Assembly: GCF_004770155.1 (NCBI RefSeq)
Contig: NZ_RQFA01000080.1
Location: forward strand, 1 to 64,000
Direction: 5' to 3'
Source of the DNA: Leptospira gomenensis
GTDB lineage: Bacteria > Spirochaetota > Leptospiria > Leptospirales > Leptospiraceae
DNA length: 64,000 nucleotides
Notes under the pieces: generated by a model
The model's database searches: none
What the model was told of the DNA's origin: nothing
What the model saw: the letters and a program-made list of their open reading frames with translations, nothing else
Part shown: positions 1 to 17,152 of the stretch, one piece after another
Layout of the letters: the number at the start of each line of letters is the position of its first letter
Numbering within the stretch: position 1 is the first letter of the stretch
Position numbers and translations under genes: made by a program

Positions 1-7
1 ACAACGA

Positions 8-2014
<2,007 letters not shown>

Positions 2015-3214
2015 AAGGAACGGAAACGATCATATCAACTTCCTAAAAGGCGGAGTCAATCGTCTAATACGAATCTGTCTTTTGGTTCCGTTTTTTTTCG
2101 ACCTCGGCGCGGAAAGTCGTCCGTTCGTTTTTCCCAAAGATCATTCCTTCCATTCCGGCTACGGAGTGGAATGGTGTTATTTCGTTGGAATTCTGCGTTC
2201 CTCGGATGGAAAACGTTACGGTTACGAGCTCAGTTTTTTTAAGGGAATTTTCGGAAAGGAAACGGAGGTGTTTCCCGTTCACTTTGCGATTTCCGATCTC
2301 GAAACGAAAAAACATACAACCGCGCAGACCGTCGAACGAGCGTTAGGCGGAATGGCTGGTTACGATAAAAACGGAATTTTTAGCGGAGACTTCCGATTCG
2401 AAATAAAAGGAAAATCCTCCTTTCACATCGTAGCAAAACCGAAAAACGTTTCCGGGTTTTCTTTGGATTTGACGTTAAACACGGATCCGTCCGAAATCCT
2501 TCTTCACGGCGAACGGGGAAAATCTTTCAAGAGCAGAAACAATCCGAATTATTATTCGTACTACTATAGCATCCCTAGACTTTCCACCAAAGGGGAATTG
2601 AACGTAGGCGGGAAAAAAATTTCCGTTACGGAAGGCGATTCGTGGATGGACCACGAATGGAGCAGCCCATTCGATTCCGAGATCAAGACGAAATTATCCG
2701 ACCGAACGAACTCATGGGATTGGATTTGTATTCTCTTCGAAGACGGATCCGAGCTTACGGTCTTTAATTTTAGGGAATCACAACGATCCGTTTCCGAAAG
2801 TTTCGGAACCTATCGATCGAAAAACGGAAACGTAATCCGTTTCGAAAAAGAAAAGGAAATTTCTTTTTTACACGATTCTAAGTTTTGGAAAAGCGAACGC
2901 ACCGGGAAACGATATCCTTTGTATTGGAATTTACGAACGCATCCCTCCTCAAAAGAAGCCGAATTCGACCTGAAGATAGAACCTTTTTTCGAAGATCAGG
3001 AATTCGATTCCAGACCGACGACGGGTTTTTCTTATTGGGAAGGAGCCGTAAAAATTTTCGGAACGAGGGCCGGTAAAACGGTTCGAGGCACCGGTTATTT
3101 GGAATTAAAAGGAAATCGGGATTAAACGAAAGGAAATATTGATTCGTCTTCCGAAAAAGACTTTGTCATTGGATCCGTATCCTTGAAACTGTTTTTCCGA
3201 GACTCGGAAATCCG

Positions 3215-4221
<1,007 letters not shown>

Positions 4222-4225
<4 letters not shown>

Positions 4226-5265
4226 TCATCAGCCCGATTCTAAAAAAACGTTTTTCCAAATTCCGCGCCAATCGAAGGGCTTGGTATTCGTTGAATTTAC
4301 TTTTGATCACTTATTTCGTTTCATTGTTCGCGCCATTGATCGCGACCAACCAACCTTTGATCGTAAGTTACGAAGGTCAATTGTCCTTTCCGGTCTTTAA
4401 GTTTTATCCGGAGTCACGTTTCGGAGGAGAAAATCTCACTCCTCAAAATTACAAACGGCTTGCGAAACGGGAGGACTTTGTAACGGGAAAAAATTGGGTT
4501 CTATTTGCCCCGATTCCGTACGGATTCAACGAAGACAATCTGGAAAGTTTGGACGAAGGCGAAACTCCACCTTCACCGCCTAACGCCAAACATTGGCTCG
4601 GAACGGACGACCGCGGACGCGACGTGTTTACCAGAATTTTTTACGGTTACAGAAACGCACTCAGCTTCGGCCTTATATTAGTATTTCTTGAATTAGCTAT
4701 GGGGACTTTCCTAGGAGGGATGCAGGGATATTACGGCGGAAAATTCGACATCTTGATGCAAAGGTTGATCGAAATCCTTTCCGCGATCCCGTTTTTATAT
4801 CTGATTCTGATCGTAGGGGCGTTTTTCGGAAGAGGGTTCACGGTTTTATTGATCACCTACGGTGCTTTGAGTTGGATCGGAATTTCGTACTACATGCGCG
4901 GAGAATTCCTCAAACTAAAACAACTTACGTATGTCGAAGCGGCCAAGGCTTTGGGAGTGAATCCGTTTCGAATCATGATGCGTCACATTCTTCCGAACGC
5001 GATCACACCTTTGGTGACTTTTTTGCCGTTCACGTTGATCGGTTCGATTTCCATTTTGAGCGCTTTGGATTTTTTGGGATACGGTATTCCCGCACCGAAT
5101 CCTTCCTGGGGGGAAATGATCGGACAAGGAAGAGAACGTCTCGGCTCCTGGTGGTTGATCACGTTTCCGTCCGCGGCGCTTTTTAGTACGATCCTTTTGA
5201 CTTCGTTCATCGGAGAAGGTTTACGCGATTCGTTCGACTCTAGAGAAAAGGCGGTGTACGAATGA
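4222..5265 (+). CDS. Oligopeptide-type ABC transporter permease (OppC/YejE-like)
   Basis: A 347-residue second permease of the same transporter. After the first membrane helix comes a long insert of about 85 residues, containing [15 protein letters not shown], before the membrane core. This is the hallmark of OppC/DppC/YejE proteins. The coupling motif [13 protein letters not shown] is present in the cytoplasmic loop. It overlaps the preceding gene by 4 bases and the following ATPase gene by 4 bases, so the permease and ATPase genes are translationally coupled. Confidence 0.92.
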
Positions 5266-6242
5266 ATTCTCCTCTCTTAGAAGTGCGCAATTTTTCTCTG
5301 GATCTTTTATCCGAAAACCGATGGCTTCCCGTATTACAGAATCTCGACTTCGACGTAAAAAGAGGGGAAATACTTTCCCTGATCGGCGAATCGGGTTGCG
5401 GTAAATCCTTGACCTCGTTGGCGATTACCAGATTGATTCCTTCGAATATTTCCCGAGTCGTATCCGGAGAAATTCTATATCAAGGAAAGGATCTCCTGAA
5501 ACTTTCTTCGGAGGAATTGCATAGGATACGCGGAAAGGAAATCGCGTACGTTTTTCAGGAGCCGTTCGCAGCGCTTAATCCTTTGATGAAAATCGGAGAT
5601 CAGATGATCGAAGGATATCTTCTTCACATTTCCGAAAATAGGAAAGAGGCTTTGGAAAAAGCGGAACATCTGCTTGCCTCGGTCGGAATTACGGACATTA
5701 AACAAAGATTATATTCTTATCCCAATCAGATGAGCGGAGGAATTTTACAAAGGATCGGAATCGCGATGGCGTTGATGTGCGATCCCGCTCTTTTGATCGC
5801 GGACGAACCGACGAGCGCGATCGACGTGACGATTCAAGCCCAACTCGTAGAACTTCTTACGGAACTACAGAAACGGAACGGAATGTCCATTCTTTTCATC
5901 TCGCACGATTTCGGTCTCGTAGGAACCATTGCCCGTCGAATCGCTGTTATGTACGCGGGAAGAATCGCGGAACTGGGTGGTACGGATTCCGTGATCGATA
6001 CGCCGGTGCATCCGTATACGATCGATCTTCTGAATTCCATTCCCACTTTGGCGAAATCGGTAGATGATTTACAGCCGATTTCCGGAATCGTTCCTTCCCC
6101 CGATCAATACCCGAACGGTTGTCATTATTCCACAAGATGTAAATCGGTCTTTCAACCTTGCAAAGAATCCAAACCGGAATTGTTTCCCTTAACCCCCGGA
6201 AGCGAACCGCATGCCGCGGCATGTTTTCTTTCCAAAAAATAG
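5262..6242 (+). CDS. Oligopeptide-type ABC transporter ATPase (OppD-like)
   Basis: A 326-residue ATPase with Walker A (GESGCGKS, about residues 42-49), Q-loop, ABC signature ([12 protein letters not shown]), Walker B (ALLIADEPT) and H-loop (FISHD). The C-terminal tail has the oligopeptide-type extension with Cys residues around GCHYSTRC, typical of OppD/DppD. It would energise import through the two upstream permeases together with the ATPase at 6256. The start overlaps the permease stop by 4 bases. Confidence 0.93.
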   Translation: MNSPLLEVRNFSLDLLSENRWLPVLQNLDFDVKRGEILSLIGESGCGKSLTSLAITRLIPSNISRVVSGEILYQGKDLLKLSSEELHRIRGKEIAYVFQEPFAALNPLMKIGDQMIEGYLLHISENRKEALEKAEHLLASVGITDIKQRLYSYPNQMSGGILQRIGIAMALMCDPALLIADEPTSAIDVTIQAQLVELLTELQKRNGMSILFISHDFGLVGTIARRIAVMYAGRIAELGGTDSVIDTPVHPYTIDLLNSIPTLAKSVDDLQPISGIVPSPDQYPNGCHYSTRCKSVFQPCKESKPELFPLTPGSEPHAAACFLSKK

Positions 6243-6255
6243 GAATCGAAATAAG

Positions 6256-7212
6256 ATGATTCGCATTGAAGATTTAACGATCAGTTTTTATTCTAAATCC
6301 GGTTTCGGTTTTAAGAAAAATCGAATCGCCGCAGTGGATGGAGTCAGTCTCGAAATCGAAAAGAACGAAATTTTGGGATTGGTAGGCGAATCGGGTTGCG
6401 GCAAATCCACGCTCGGAAGAGGCCTTGTAAAACTATTGGATCCGGAATCGGGAAGGATTTATTTCGAGGACAAAGAGATAACGTCCCTTTCCACGGCAGA
6501 TTTTTTTCCGTTCCGAAAAAACATTCAGATCATCTTTCAGGATCCTTATTCTTCGCTCAATCCTAGAATGACGATTTCGGAAATTCTAACGGAAGGTTTG
6601 GAAATCCACGAACAACTTTCTCCAGAGGAAACCGAAACGAAGATCAAGGAAATTTTGGAACGTGTCAATCTTTCACACGATATTCTTTCCCGATTTCCGC
6701 ACGAATTTTCCGGAGGACAAAGACAGCGCATCGCGATCGCAAGAGCACTCGTATTAAAACCCAAATTCGTCATCTGCGACGAATCCGTATCCGCTTTGGA
6801 CGTATCAACGGGCACTCAAGTTCTAAAACTATTGGTCGAATTAAAAAAAGAATTCGGCCTTTCTTATTTGTTTATCTCGCACGACCTAGGTGTGGTAAAA
6901 TCGATATCGGATAGGATCGCAGTCATGTATTTGGGAAAAATCGTGGAACTGGGTAGGACGGAAAACATCATATCCGCTCCCGCACATCCTTATACGAAAG
7001 CGCTGTTTCAATCCACGTTCGACGTATACGATAGAAAAAAAGTAAGAACGCCGCTGATAGGAGAAATTCCAAGCGCGGTCGATAAACCGCACGGTTGTCA
7101 TTTTCATACGCGTTGCCCGATTGCCCGGGACATTTGTGCAACGGAATCACCGAGCTGGAAAAAATTTTCCGAAAGCAGAAAGGTTCTCTGTCATTTTCCT
7201 TTGGAATCGTAA
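6256..7212 (+). CDS. Oligopeptide-type ABC transporter ATPase (OppF-like)
   Basis: A second ATPase of about 318 residues with Walker A (GESGCGKST), signature [12 protein letters not shown], Walker B ([12 protein letters not shown]) and the C-terminal CHFHTRCP extension of OppF/DppF proteins. The reading frame is open from 6211, but ATG 6256 gives the normal N-terminus (MIRIEDLTI) and lies 13 bases after the stop of the previous gene. No substrate-binding protein gene is present in this operon, so one encoded elsewhere must serve the transporter or it works without one. Confidence 0.92.
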   Translation: MIRIEDLTISFYSKSGFGFKKNRIAAVDGVSLEIEKNEILGLVGESGCGKSTLGRGLVKLLDPESGRIYFEDKEITSLSTADFFPFRKNIQIIFQDPYSSLNPRMTISEILTEGLEIHEQLSPEETETKIKEILERVNLSHDILSRFPHEFSGGQRQRIAIARALVLKPKFVICDESVSALDVSTGTQVLKLLVELKKEFGLSYLFISHDLGVVKSISDRIAVMYLGKIVELGRTENIISAPAHPYTKALFQSTFDVYDRKKVRTPLIGEIPSAVDKPHGCHFHTRCPIARDICATESPSWKKFSESRKVLCHFPLES

Positions 7213-7214
7213 CG

Positions 7215-9272
7215 ATGAAAATTCTAAATCGTATTAAGGAATTTTTATATAGAAATCGTATCAAATTTCTTGCGATTCTTCTCTTTCAAATCTTAGCGCT
7301 TTTCCTATTTACGGTTCTTCCTATACTCTCCCGCCAGGATTTTTATAAGGAATTCATCCTTTCCGAAATCGAAAAAGCGACGGGACTCGATATCCAGGTT
7401 TATCAATCGGATTTGGTCTTATTTCCTTTTCCGGGAATCGAACTCAATTCCGTATTGGTTCGAAAAGGAGAGGTCGTAATCGGAATCAGTGATCGTATCA
7501 AAGTGGACATCTCCTGGTTCGGATTATTGGGTCAGAAGGTGGAGATCCGAGACATCTACATATCTGGCGGAAAAATAAATCTTCATAAACTAAAGGACGG
7601 CTCCGTCGATCTGATCGAGTTCCTTCAGAAAGACAAAAAGAATGAGGAAGAGTCGAAAACATCAAAGAAAACGAATACGATTCGCATCTTCGATCCTTCG
7701 GAAGATTTAAAAGTTCCGTTCAACCCGAAGGAAGTCCTAAAGATAGGTTTAAAGAACGTCCAAGTGGAAAACTTCTTCGTCAATTATCAGGACGACACTC
7801 ATCAAAGGACATACGGGATTTATCTGTGGAATTCTTCTTTCAGCGTTCCGTTTTACGGAAATTCGCTCGATCTATCTCTCCAAGGAAAGCTGGACGAACA
7901 AAGTTTTCAAATTTACGGAAGCGCGGGATTAGAGGAATTTCCGACCTCTTTGGAAAAAATACAATTCCAGTCCACGATCATCTTGGATCATTGTTCGCTC
8001 TCTATCTTCCGGGATCTTCTTTTCATCTTCCCGAACGCGGATTTTTCTAAAACGATTTTCAGCGGAACCATCAAAATCAACAAAGGAATCAACGAACCGA
8101 TCCGTTTTAACGTTTCGGCTAACGCTAAAAACTTTGCATATAGGGGTGGAAACGCTTTCGGCAATTTGCGGACGAATTTCGAACTAAAACTGGACATACC
8201 CAATAAAAAATTAGAATTTCCTTATATAACTGTGATTTGGCCCGGAGTTGCGGAAGGCGCCGCAAAAGGAACGGTGTTTTGGAATCAGAAGACCAACGCT
8301 TCCTTCCAAATCAGCGCCAATTACCTGGATTATCATCGTGTCCTTAGATTAGGAAGGCTTTTCGAACTTACAAAGGAATTCGATGACCCGCGCCGACCGA
8401 ACGGGGTTTTTTATTTCAGTGCGGATTTGAAAAACGTATACGCCTTAAAACACAGATTTCCCGTATTAAAGGCGGAGATGAAATATTCTTTTCCTTGGAT
8501 CCAAATCCCGAGTTTTCACGCATATATCTATAACGGAGAAATATTAGGAAAAGCGAATATAAATCCGTTTCGCTCCAAATTCGAGGTACAAGGCGAGGTT
8601 TATAGGATTCTTTCCGATCGAATTATCATGCCTTACGTAAGCGAAAGGATTCTCAACGGAAATCTGTTCAGTAAATTCAACTTTACGACCGAGGTCAACG
8701 ACCGAAGCGAGGATTTCCTTTCCGACTTTTTCAAGAACATGGAAGGAGGAGGAAGTTTTCAGATATTAAACGGCGAACTTTTCGGTTACGCAAACTTTAT
8801 GATTCCCGTTTTGAATACGCTGGGGAAAATCATATCCTTCAACGGAATCGACGGAAGGAAGGTGGAATTCGCTTCTCTAAAATCGGATTTTAAAATCGCA
8901 AACAACAGATTCTATTTCATTAATCTTAAACTTCAAGGGAACGGATTAGAGGCGGACGGAAAGGGCGACATCGGGTTCGATAAGAATGTGGACGTTCTCA
9001 TCAATCTTCGATTAGGCGGTAATATCGTCGGAAGGGCGCTAAAGATTCCCATCATTTACAAAGGCCTTTTTAAACAATCGATTCCTTATATAGATCCTAT
9101 TTGGCTGGGTTCCGTATTTGCCGGAAGTACGATTCTCGCGCCTTTTTTCGCTCCTGTGGGCGGACCTTATGGAGGAGGAATTGCCGGTTCGGTCGTTTCG
9201 GAATATGTTCGAGATGCATGGGAAGGATTTAAGGGACTTTTTTCTTCCAAAGAGAATAAACCCAAAAAATAG
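7215..9272 (+). CDS. AsmA-like protein
   Basis: A protein of about 685 residues starting at ATG 7215, only 2 bases after the stop of the ABC ATPase, although the frame is open from 7095. One N-terminal membrane helix (about residues 17-34) is followed by the AsmA-type beta-rich domain. The C-terminal part contains the conserved [16 protein letters not shown] AsmA repeat region and a Gly-rich end. AsmA/TamB-like proteins span the periplasm and are linked to phospholipid transport and outer-membrane assembly. Its place directly behind a transporter operon suggests co-expression; a shared function is inference. Confidence 0.85.
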   Translation: MKILNRIKEFLYRNRIKFLAILLFQILALFLFTVLPILSRQDFYKEFILSEIEKATGLDIQVYQSDLVLFPFPGIELNSVLVRKGEVVIGISDRIKVDISWFGLLGQKVEIRDIYISGGKINLHKLKDGSVDLIEFLQKDKKNEEESKTSKKTNTIRIFDPSEDLKVPFNPKEVLKIGLKNVQVENFFVNYQDDTHQRTYGIYLWNSSFSVPFYGNSLDLSLQGKLDEQSFQIYGSAGLEEFPTSLEKIQFQSTIILDHCSLSIFRDLLFIFPNADFSKTIFSGTIKINKGINEPIRFNVSANAKNFAYRGGNAFGNLRTNFELKLDIPNKKLEFPYITVIWPGVAEGAAKGTVFWNQKTNASFQISANYLDYHRVLRLGRLFELTKEFDDPRRPNGVFYFSADLKNVYALKHRFPVLKAEMKYSFPWIQIPSFHAYIYNGEILGKANINPFRSKFEVQGEVYRILSDRIIMPYVSERILNGNLFSKFNFTTEVNDRSEDFLSDFFKNMEGGGSFQILNGELFGYANFMIPVLNTLGKIISFNGIDGRKVEFASLKSDFKIANNRFYFINLKLQGNGLEADGKGDIGFDKNVDVLINLRLGGNIVGRALKIPIIYKGLFKQSIPYIDPIWLGSVFAGSTILAPFFAPVGGPYGGGIAGSVVSEYVRDAWEGFKGLFSSKENKPKK

Positions 9273-9360
9273 TCCGCTCGTAACGAAGATTCGAACATCG
9301 AATTGTTTCAGATAAAATTGGTCGTACTTCCTACAATTCGCCCGTAATACGAGCGCGGCC

Positions 9361-9377
9361 CCACCCAGATCGGGTGG
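9361..9377. repeat. Short GC-rich hairpin in an intergenic region
   Basis: A perfect 6-bp inverted repeat, CCACCC and GGGTGG, encloses a 5-base loop. It sits between two convergent genes, about 90 bases after the AsmA-like gene, and a longer, looser inverted repeat (CGCTCGTA at 9275-9282 with TACGAGCG at 9348-9355) precedes it. There is no T-run directly after, so it is not a standard terminator. It could act as a transcription end or be a dispersed intergenic element. Confidence 0.4.
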
Positions 9378-9541
9378 TGGAGGCGGGTCAGCGGGACTAG
9401 GCGGAAGATTCCGTCTATATCAGAAAATTCTAATCTTGAAAACTAAAAAACGCACTTCGATAGCGTCGTAATTACGACAAGAAAAAAGCAAAAAAAAACT
9501 TTACGAACCTTCTCGAACAAGTTGGAGCGTCGGCCGGACGA

Positions 9542-11377
9542 TCATTCCGAAAAATCAAGATCCATACCCTCTTGAATCAAAATCCGAAGAGCGTTACTCG
9601 TCTCCACCAAACCGTTGCGAATTTTATAATCGAAATGCATCACACCGTCGAGAACTTCCTCTTGAAAATGTTTCAAAACTACTCCGTCAACCTTCGCCAA
9701 TTCCAAATCATGACTCGTAACAAAACCGATCGCACGGTTCTTTTTCAGTTCCTTCAAAATTCCCTTACAAGCCAAGGAACGTTCTCTTGTATTCGTTCCT
9801 TTTAATATCTCATCCAATAAAACGAGATGAGGAGTTTCGGAACCACGGACCTTTTTTACGATTTCGGATAACCTTCTTACTTCCGCATAAAAAAAGGAAA
9901 TTCCCTCCTCCAGATCGTCCTCGTTTCTCATGCTCGTATGAATTTTCAAAACGGGAATAGAAAACTTTTCAGCGGGAACCGGTCCGCCCGCCAAAGCGAG
10001 AATCGAAGCGACGCCTAACGTGCGCAAATACGTCGTTTTTCCGGACATATTGGATCCGGTAATCAAAACCACACTTCCCTCTTCTGTCCGATCGACAGGG
10101 TTGGAAACCCGCGCCGAAGAAGGAATCAAAGGATGGAAAAGTCCCGTTCCCGAAACGGAATATTTTTTCCCTTGGGGAAGAATTTCCGGAAAATTATATT
10201 CGGACGACATCCAAAGCACATTAGATAAAGATAATAAAGAATCGAACAATACTCCGTCTTCCAAGGATTTTTCCAACAATAGCGAATGTTTTTCCCGCCA
10301 TCTGGAAATCCTTTTTAATACCCAAAGATCAAACAAAAACAAGTTATTCAGAATCAGATGAAGTAAAGGCGCCTCCGTCAGAGCCGCTCTCCTAAGGATC
10401 CGATCCAATTCCTCGTATGCGGAACGCAACTCCTGCTTCGAAGTTTCCGCCAAAAGGGACCTTCCGTTAAGATCCTTTATGTTCAATCCTTTCAAGTATA
10501 TTAGAATTTTCTGAAATCCTGAAATGCTCCCTGCGAGGGAATAATACTGTCGAAAGACTTCCAGACTTGTGGAACGGTAAATTGCGAATAGGATAAGATT
10601 CAGAAAAAACACCGAGGCGGGAAACGGAATTCCCAAAAGTATATTCGCCGGTATAAAAGCCAGAACGGCGACGGTCACGGGTTTATAAATCTTATCCAGC
10701 CACGGATATTTCCGCCAAAGTATCGAAGTGGAATCCGATTGAATAGAATGAGGAGACGCTTTTTGCCGATCCTTACCGATATCCTCCCTTTCCCGAAGAT
10801 AGGAAGCCAACCTTAACATTTTAGGAATCGCTAATGTTTTTTCCGAAATCGATTTTACGAGAGACTGGCGGAGAAGAATTTGATCCCTTTGAAATTGATC
10901 GGAAAAATCATCCGCATCAAGAAACGACACGAGTTTTTTTTCCCCTTCCTGCGTAAAGGTTGTATCCAACCAGGAGAATAAACCCGTATCCCGAAACAAG
11001 TCTAGATCACGAGCCAGAGGAGAAAGCGTCTTCGGTGCGTATTTGGTTCCGTATTTTTTTCCGAATCCTTTAATTCCGATTCTGGCACTTTCCCGTTCCA
11101 AAACGTCGCGCCAAAGCCGAACGCGATTGCGGGTAACGTGTGTTCGTTTGTATCTTTCGACGAACAAGAAAAATAGAAGAAGCAACAGTAAAGACGGTAG
11201 ATAATAAATTGCCTGCGAACGAAGATAATAAACGGCGGAAATCCAAGAAAGAAACGCCGTAAAAAAAAGGAGACGAGTGACAGAAAGTTTGGATAAAAGC
11301 GAGGAAATCCGATCGTGATAACGATCCAATTTGTTTTTTCTGCGATTGAGCAGATCGATTCGAAGCGAGGATGTCAT
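9542..11377 (-). CDS. Membrane-anchored MutS-related ATPase
   Basis: A 611-residue protein with a C-terminal MutS-type ATPase domain: Walker A-like GSNMSGKTT at residues 441-449 and Walker B LVLLDE near 518-523, followed by a SHDLELA segment. Two hydrophobic helices lie near residues 34-72 and another pair near 235-265, so the protein is probably membrane-bound. It lacks the mismatch-recognition N-terminus of true MutS. Such MutS-like proteins of unknown role occur in several phyla; mismatch repair should not be assumed. Its start overlaps the small gene at 11374 by 4 bases. Confidence 0.85.
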   Translation of the reverse strand: MTSSLRIDLLNRRKNKLDRYHDRISSLLSKLSVTRLLFFTAFLSWISAVYYLRSQAIYYLPSLLLLLLFFLFVERYKRTHVTRNRVRLWRDVLERESARIGIKGFGKKYGTKYAPKTLSPLARDLDLFRDTGLFSWLDTTFTQEGEKKLVSFLDADDFSDQFQRDQILLRQSLVKSISEKTLAIPKMLRLASYLREREDIGKDRQKASPHSIQSDSTSILWRKYPWLDKIYKPVTVAVLAFIPANILLGIPFPASVFFLNLILFAIYRSTSLEVFRQYYSLAGSISGFQKILIYLKGLNIKDLNGRSLLAETSKQELRSAYEELDRILRRAALTEAPLLHLILNNLFLFDLWVLKRISRWREKHSLLLEKSLEDGVLFDSLLSLSNVLWMSSEYNFPEILPQGKKYSVSGTGLFHPLIPSSARVSNPVDRTEEGSVVLITGSNMSGKTTYLRTLGVASILALAGGPVPAEKFSIPVLKIHTSMRNEDDLEEGISFFYAEVRRLSEIVKKVRGSETPHLVLLDEILKGTNTRERSLACKGILKELKKNRAIGFVTSHDLELAKVDGVVLKHFQEEVLDGVMHFDYKIRNGLVETSNALRILIQEGMDLDFSE

Positions 11378-11610
11378 CCTGTAAGGGAATTGATATTTTC
11401 GTAGTGTTCGTTTTCGCGTTTATAAAGTTCGAAATCCAACAACCGAACCATGGATCCCAAATCGGGCATCACCCACTGAGAAACCAACTTTCCCCGTTCC
11501 TTCCCTTTGATCTTGTCCACGTAGACATAACCGAACAGATCCGTGCCGTACTCGTACGCGACGAATCTTCCAGTTCTTTTACCGGTGTTATTGATCAACC
11601 GAATCTGCAT
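11374..11610 (-). CDS. Small hypothetical protein coupled to the MutS-like gene
   Basis: A 78-residue protein without recognised domain and without signal peptide or membrane helix. Its stop codon overlaps the start of the MutS-related gene by 4 bases, so the two are translated together. The composition (beta-strand-rich N-terminus, acidic-basic C-terminus) looks like a real soluble protein. No function can be assigned. Confidence 0.65.
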   Translation of the reverse strand: MQIRLINNTGKRTGRFVAYEYGTDLFGYVYVDKIKGKERGKLVSQWVMPDLGSMVRLLDFELYKRENEHYENINSLTG

Positions 11611-11785
11611 TTTTTTGCAATTTTACCGTTTTGGGAAAATTCGTACAAGAAAAAAAATACTCAAGGATTTTCCAATTTCTTCGATAGATAGTTTAGGGAT
11701 TCGATTCCTTTCTCAAGGACGAGAGCGGCCGAATTCCGGATAAAAAAATATTTCCACCGAACCAGAAGTCGCATGGAGGCGCACA

Positions 11786-11992
11786 ATGTTCTATCCTGAA
11801 ATGGACCCCGAGCTCAAAAGTTCCTTTCTTTCGATCGGCAAAACCACCGCAAACCTCGTAAACAACACGATTCTTCCGCAATCCGGATTAAAGGCCGGGA
11901 ATTTACTCGATTCAGCACAAATGAAAAAACTACAGGAAATCCGCAAACGTAGATTCCGTTCGAACGAATGGAAAAATTTCCTAAAGGATTAA
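11786..11992 (+). CDS. Small hypothetical protein
   Basis: A 68-residue protein preceded by a good Shine-Dalgarno sequence (GGAGG, 8 bases before ATG 11786). The C-terminus is rich in Lys and Arg. No domain is recognised. The ribosome binding site and the plausible amino-acid composition support a real gene; the overlapping minus-strand frame has no such signal. Confidence 0.55.
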   Translation: MFYPEMDPELKSSFLSIGKTTANLVNNTILPQSGLKAGNLLDSAQMKKLQEIRKRRFRSNEWKNFLKD

Positions 11993-12162
11993 TCCGTTTA
12001 TCAAGACGTCGGCATTCGAATTCGAGTCGTTCCGAATCGAGTTCGGTCCGTGCTTTTTGGATTTTCAACGGAAAATAACGGACGAACGGGAAAATCGAAT
12101 CCGAAATTCCGCGTCACAAAATCGTAGTTAGAGTATGCCGTTACGGTTAAAACTACCGAAAT

Positions 12163-12192
12163 AAAAAAGCCCGCCGAAACGACGGGCTTTTT
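12163..12192. terminator. Rho-independent terminator after the caspase-fold gene
   Basis: An 8-bp GC-rich stem with one mismatch (GCCCGCCG at 12169-12176 and CGACGGGC at 12180-12187) has a three-base AAA loop. It is flanked by A-runs on one side and T-runs on the other, so it can work in both directions. It lies about 22 bases beyond the stop of the minus-strand caspase gene. Confidence 0.85.
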
Positions 12193-12213
12193 CGTTAAGA
12201 AGAGATCGAACGA

Positions 12214-13836
<1,623 letters not shown>

Positions 13837-14183
13837 ACCTGGCCTCCTGAGAATGATCAAGAATGGAATCAGGGTAGCAAAAGAAATCCTTTTGTCATTA
13901 TTTTTTTCGGGAAAGAAATGTAAGAAGAGAATTTAGGAAAGATTTTTCCGGAATAAAACTAGGATTCCGCTCCTCCAAAAAGTACGATCTTCTCGTTTGA
14001 TTTTCGTTCGAATCACGGTTGCGAGTATTAACTTATAATTCGTGTTCATAATCGGTTCGTTATCGGACTCCGGTCACTCTCTTTTCGATACGATTTGGAA
14101 ATGGAACTCTTCCTCGAAAAATAAAAAACCCGGGGAATCGCTTCCGCCGGGTTTTTTCTACGAAAAAGTTATGAATCGGATTC
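13837..14183. other. Intergenic stretch upstream of the caspase gene
   Basis: About 350 bases lie between the caspase-fold gene start and the ilvC stop. They hold the caspase ribosome binding site and presumably its promoter, and the ilvC terminator at the far end. I see no credible gene or structured RNA here. Confidence 0.5.
14123..14157. terminator. Rho-independent terminator after ilvC
   Basis: A perfect 11-bp inverted repeat (AAAAAACCCGG and CCGGGTTTTTT) encloses a smaller inner hairpin (GGAA/TTCC with loop TCGC). It lies about 26 bases beyond the ilvC stop codon and reads as a terminator in both directions. Confidence 0.9.
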
Positions 14184-15284
<1,101 letters not shown>

Positions 15285-15457
15285 TTACGATCGTTAAAAA
15301 CGAGCTTACGATTGAAGGATCTCGTATTCGTCGTCCCGCGTTTCTCCGTCTCCGATCCGAATGAAAACTCCCGCATAGGAAGAGTTCATTCGTAATTTCG
15401 AATTTTTAAATTATGTATCATAGGAAGCGCGCTGAAATCGGGATCCGGCTCGAAGAT

Positions 15458-17050
15458 TCATTCCGCGTTGACCTTGGTCAACGTGTTCGATTGTGAATCC
15501 AACTCGAGAATGATGTTCGCGAGATTTTCACTTTTTTCGGTCAGCGATTCCATGGAATTCTGAAGCATAACGATCGCATTTACGATTCCAGTAAGACCGA
15601 TTTTTTGTTCCGTGGACGCGAGTTCTATTTCCGAAGACAAGGATCGCAAGTGGTCCAGCTCTGAAAAAAAACGGGAGTTGATCGTTCTCTGTTGTTCGAA
15701 CAGTTTCGAGAATTCGCTGAATCTGGAAAACAAATCCTGAAATAGGACGTCCTGTTCTTTTACGTGTTCGGCGGTAGTCTCCGCGGATTTTCGGCCGGTC
15801 GATACGTGATTGGAGGAATCGCGGATGATCTTCGAAATCAAATCAGCGTTACCGGCGCTGCTTTCAGCAAGTTTCGACACCTCTTGCGCAACTACCGCAA
15901 ATCCCTTACCGGCATCACCCGCACGCGCTGCCTCGATCGAAGCGTTCAAAGAAAGAAGATTCGTACGATCCGCAACCTCCGACATGATACGATTCACTTC
16001 TCCAACGCTACGGAAAGAATCTCCCAAAGAAGAAAGTGATTTCGAAAGATCCTCGACGAACTCCGTTACCATCGAACCTGATTTACGGACCTTATTCATA
16101 CTCAGATCCAAAGTCTCGTTGAACTGCGCTATCTTATCTATGATCGATTTTAAACTATCCGTATGATCCAGAAGACTTGCAATTTGTTTAAACTGTTTCT
16201 GAACCGTATCTGCGGAACTTTCCGTTTGCGATTGAAATTCCTCCATCGTAGAACTGATCTCTTCGAACGAGGACGCGTGATCCGAAACCAAAACCGAAAA
16301 ATTATCCATAAATTCCTTTAGATTTTTCGAAGACATTTTCAAATATACGGCAGATTCGTTCATACGTTTCGTTTTTTCGTTCATCGATCGATGCGATTCC
16401 TCTAATTTACCTTCCCTTATTTTGGAATTGTCCCTCAGTTTTAAAAAAAGCGTTACGAGAAATCTCAAAATCAAAGAGGAAGTGAACATGAATAGTATTT
16501 TTAAAAACTGCTCCGAAGGGGAGGCGCTTCCGATCGAAGTGGAAAGTATCGGATCGATCACGAAATTCAATCCGTTTAAACCCGCGAGCAAGATGACGAT
16601 CGACTGAGTTAAAGCGGAAATAAAACCGATCAATAAAACGAAATTGGGAGAAAGTAATAGGGTGGAACAGATGATATAAACGAAACCGATCGCCGTTAAA
16701 ACCTGGTTACGAACCACTCCCGCGGAAAGTTCGGGTTTATCCGCGGCGACTACGGCCATAGAGGAAAAAAAGATAAGAACGTCCGCGACTAATAAAACCT
16801 TACTTTGAATTTCGGTAAAGCCGTTTTGATATTTGATTTTATAATATCCGTAAAGAGCATAAACGAAGATCGTCGTTATGCCTATCAGATACGAAGCGTT
16901 TTGCGCCGGACTGTTTTGTTTCCAATTTACGGCCTCGGCAAAATAGAAAAGAAACACTAAAATTAAACGGACATGGTTGATATAGATCGAACCGGACGCG
17001 ATAATTTCCTGATCGGATTGTTTGATTTCATTGTCGATGACTTGTTGCAT
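15458..17050 (-). CDS. Methyl-accepting chemotaxis protein without periplasmic sensor domain
   Basis: A 530-residue receptor. The N-terminus has about six closely spaced membrane helices (residues 26-200) and no large outer domain, so any signal must be sensed in the membrane or cytoplasm. There is no clear HAMP domain. The cytoplasmic signalling hairpin is intact, with its tip around [17 protein letters not shown] (about residues 365-381), where it would bind CheW and CheA. A 416-bp tract is almost identical to its neighbour at 17153. Confidence 0.92.
   Translation of the reverse strand: MQQVIDNEIKQSDQEIIASGSIYINHVRLILVFLFYFAEAVNWKQNSPAQNASYLIGITTIFVYALYGYYKIKYQNGFTEIQSKVLLVADVLIFFSSMAVVAADKPELSAGVVRNQVLTAIGFVYIICSTLLLSPNFVLLIGFISALTQSIVILLAGLNGLNFVIDPILSTSIGSASPSEQFLKILFMFTSSLILRFLVTLFLKLRDNSKIREGKLEESHRSMNEKTKRMNESAVYLKMSSKNLKEFMDNFSVLVSDHASSFEEISSTMEEFQSQTESSADTVQKQFKQIASLLDHTDSLKSIIDKIAQFNETLDLSMNKVRKSGSMVTEFVEDLSKSLSSLGDSFRSVGEVNRIMSEVADRTNLLSLNASIEAARAGDAGKGFAVVAQEVSKLAESSAGNADLISKIIRDSSNHVSTGRKSAETTAEHVKEQDVLFQDLFSRFSEFSKLFEQQRTINSRFFSELDHLRSLSSEIELASTEQKIGLTGIVNAIVMLQNSMESLTEKSENLANIILELDSQSNTLTKVNAE
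15741..16156. repeat. Near-identical tract shared by two chemotaxis genes, copy 1
   Basis: This 416-bp tract aligns without gaps to 17436-17851, and I count only four base differences. It encodes the signalling hairpin. Sequence on both sides diverges quickly, apart from a second short similar tract just beyond, around the QTESS/QTENS region. This pattern points to recent gene conversion rather than simple recent duplication. Confidence 0.9.
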
Positions 17051-17152
17051 CGACCCGGAATATCGATTTTACTCAGTTTCTCAAATCATTTTTCGCAGTA
17101 TGAACTTATCTTTATATATCGAATTATAAAAGCCTTGCCGCAGGGACCGCGT

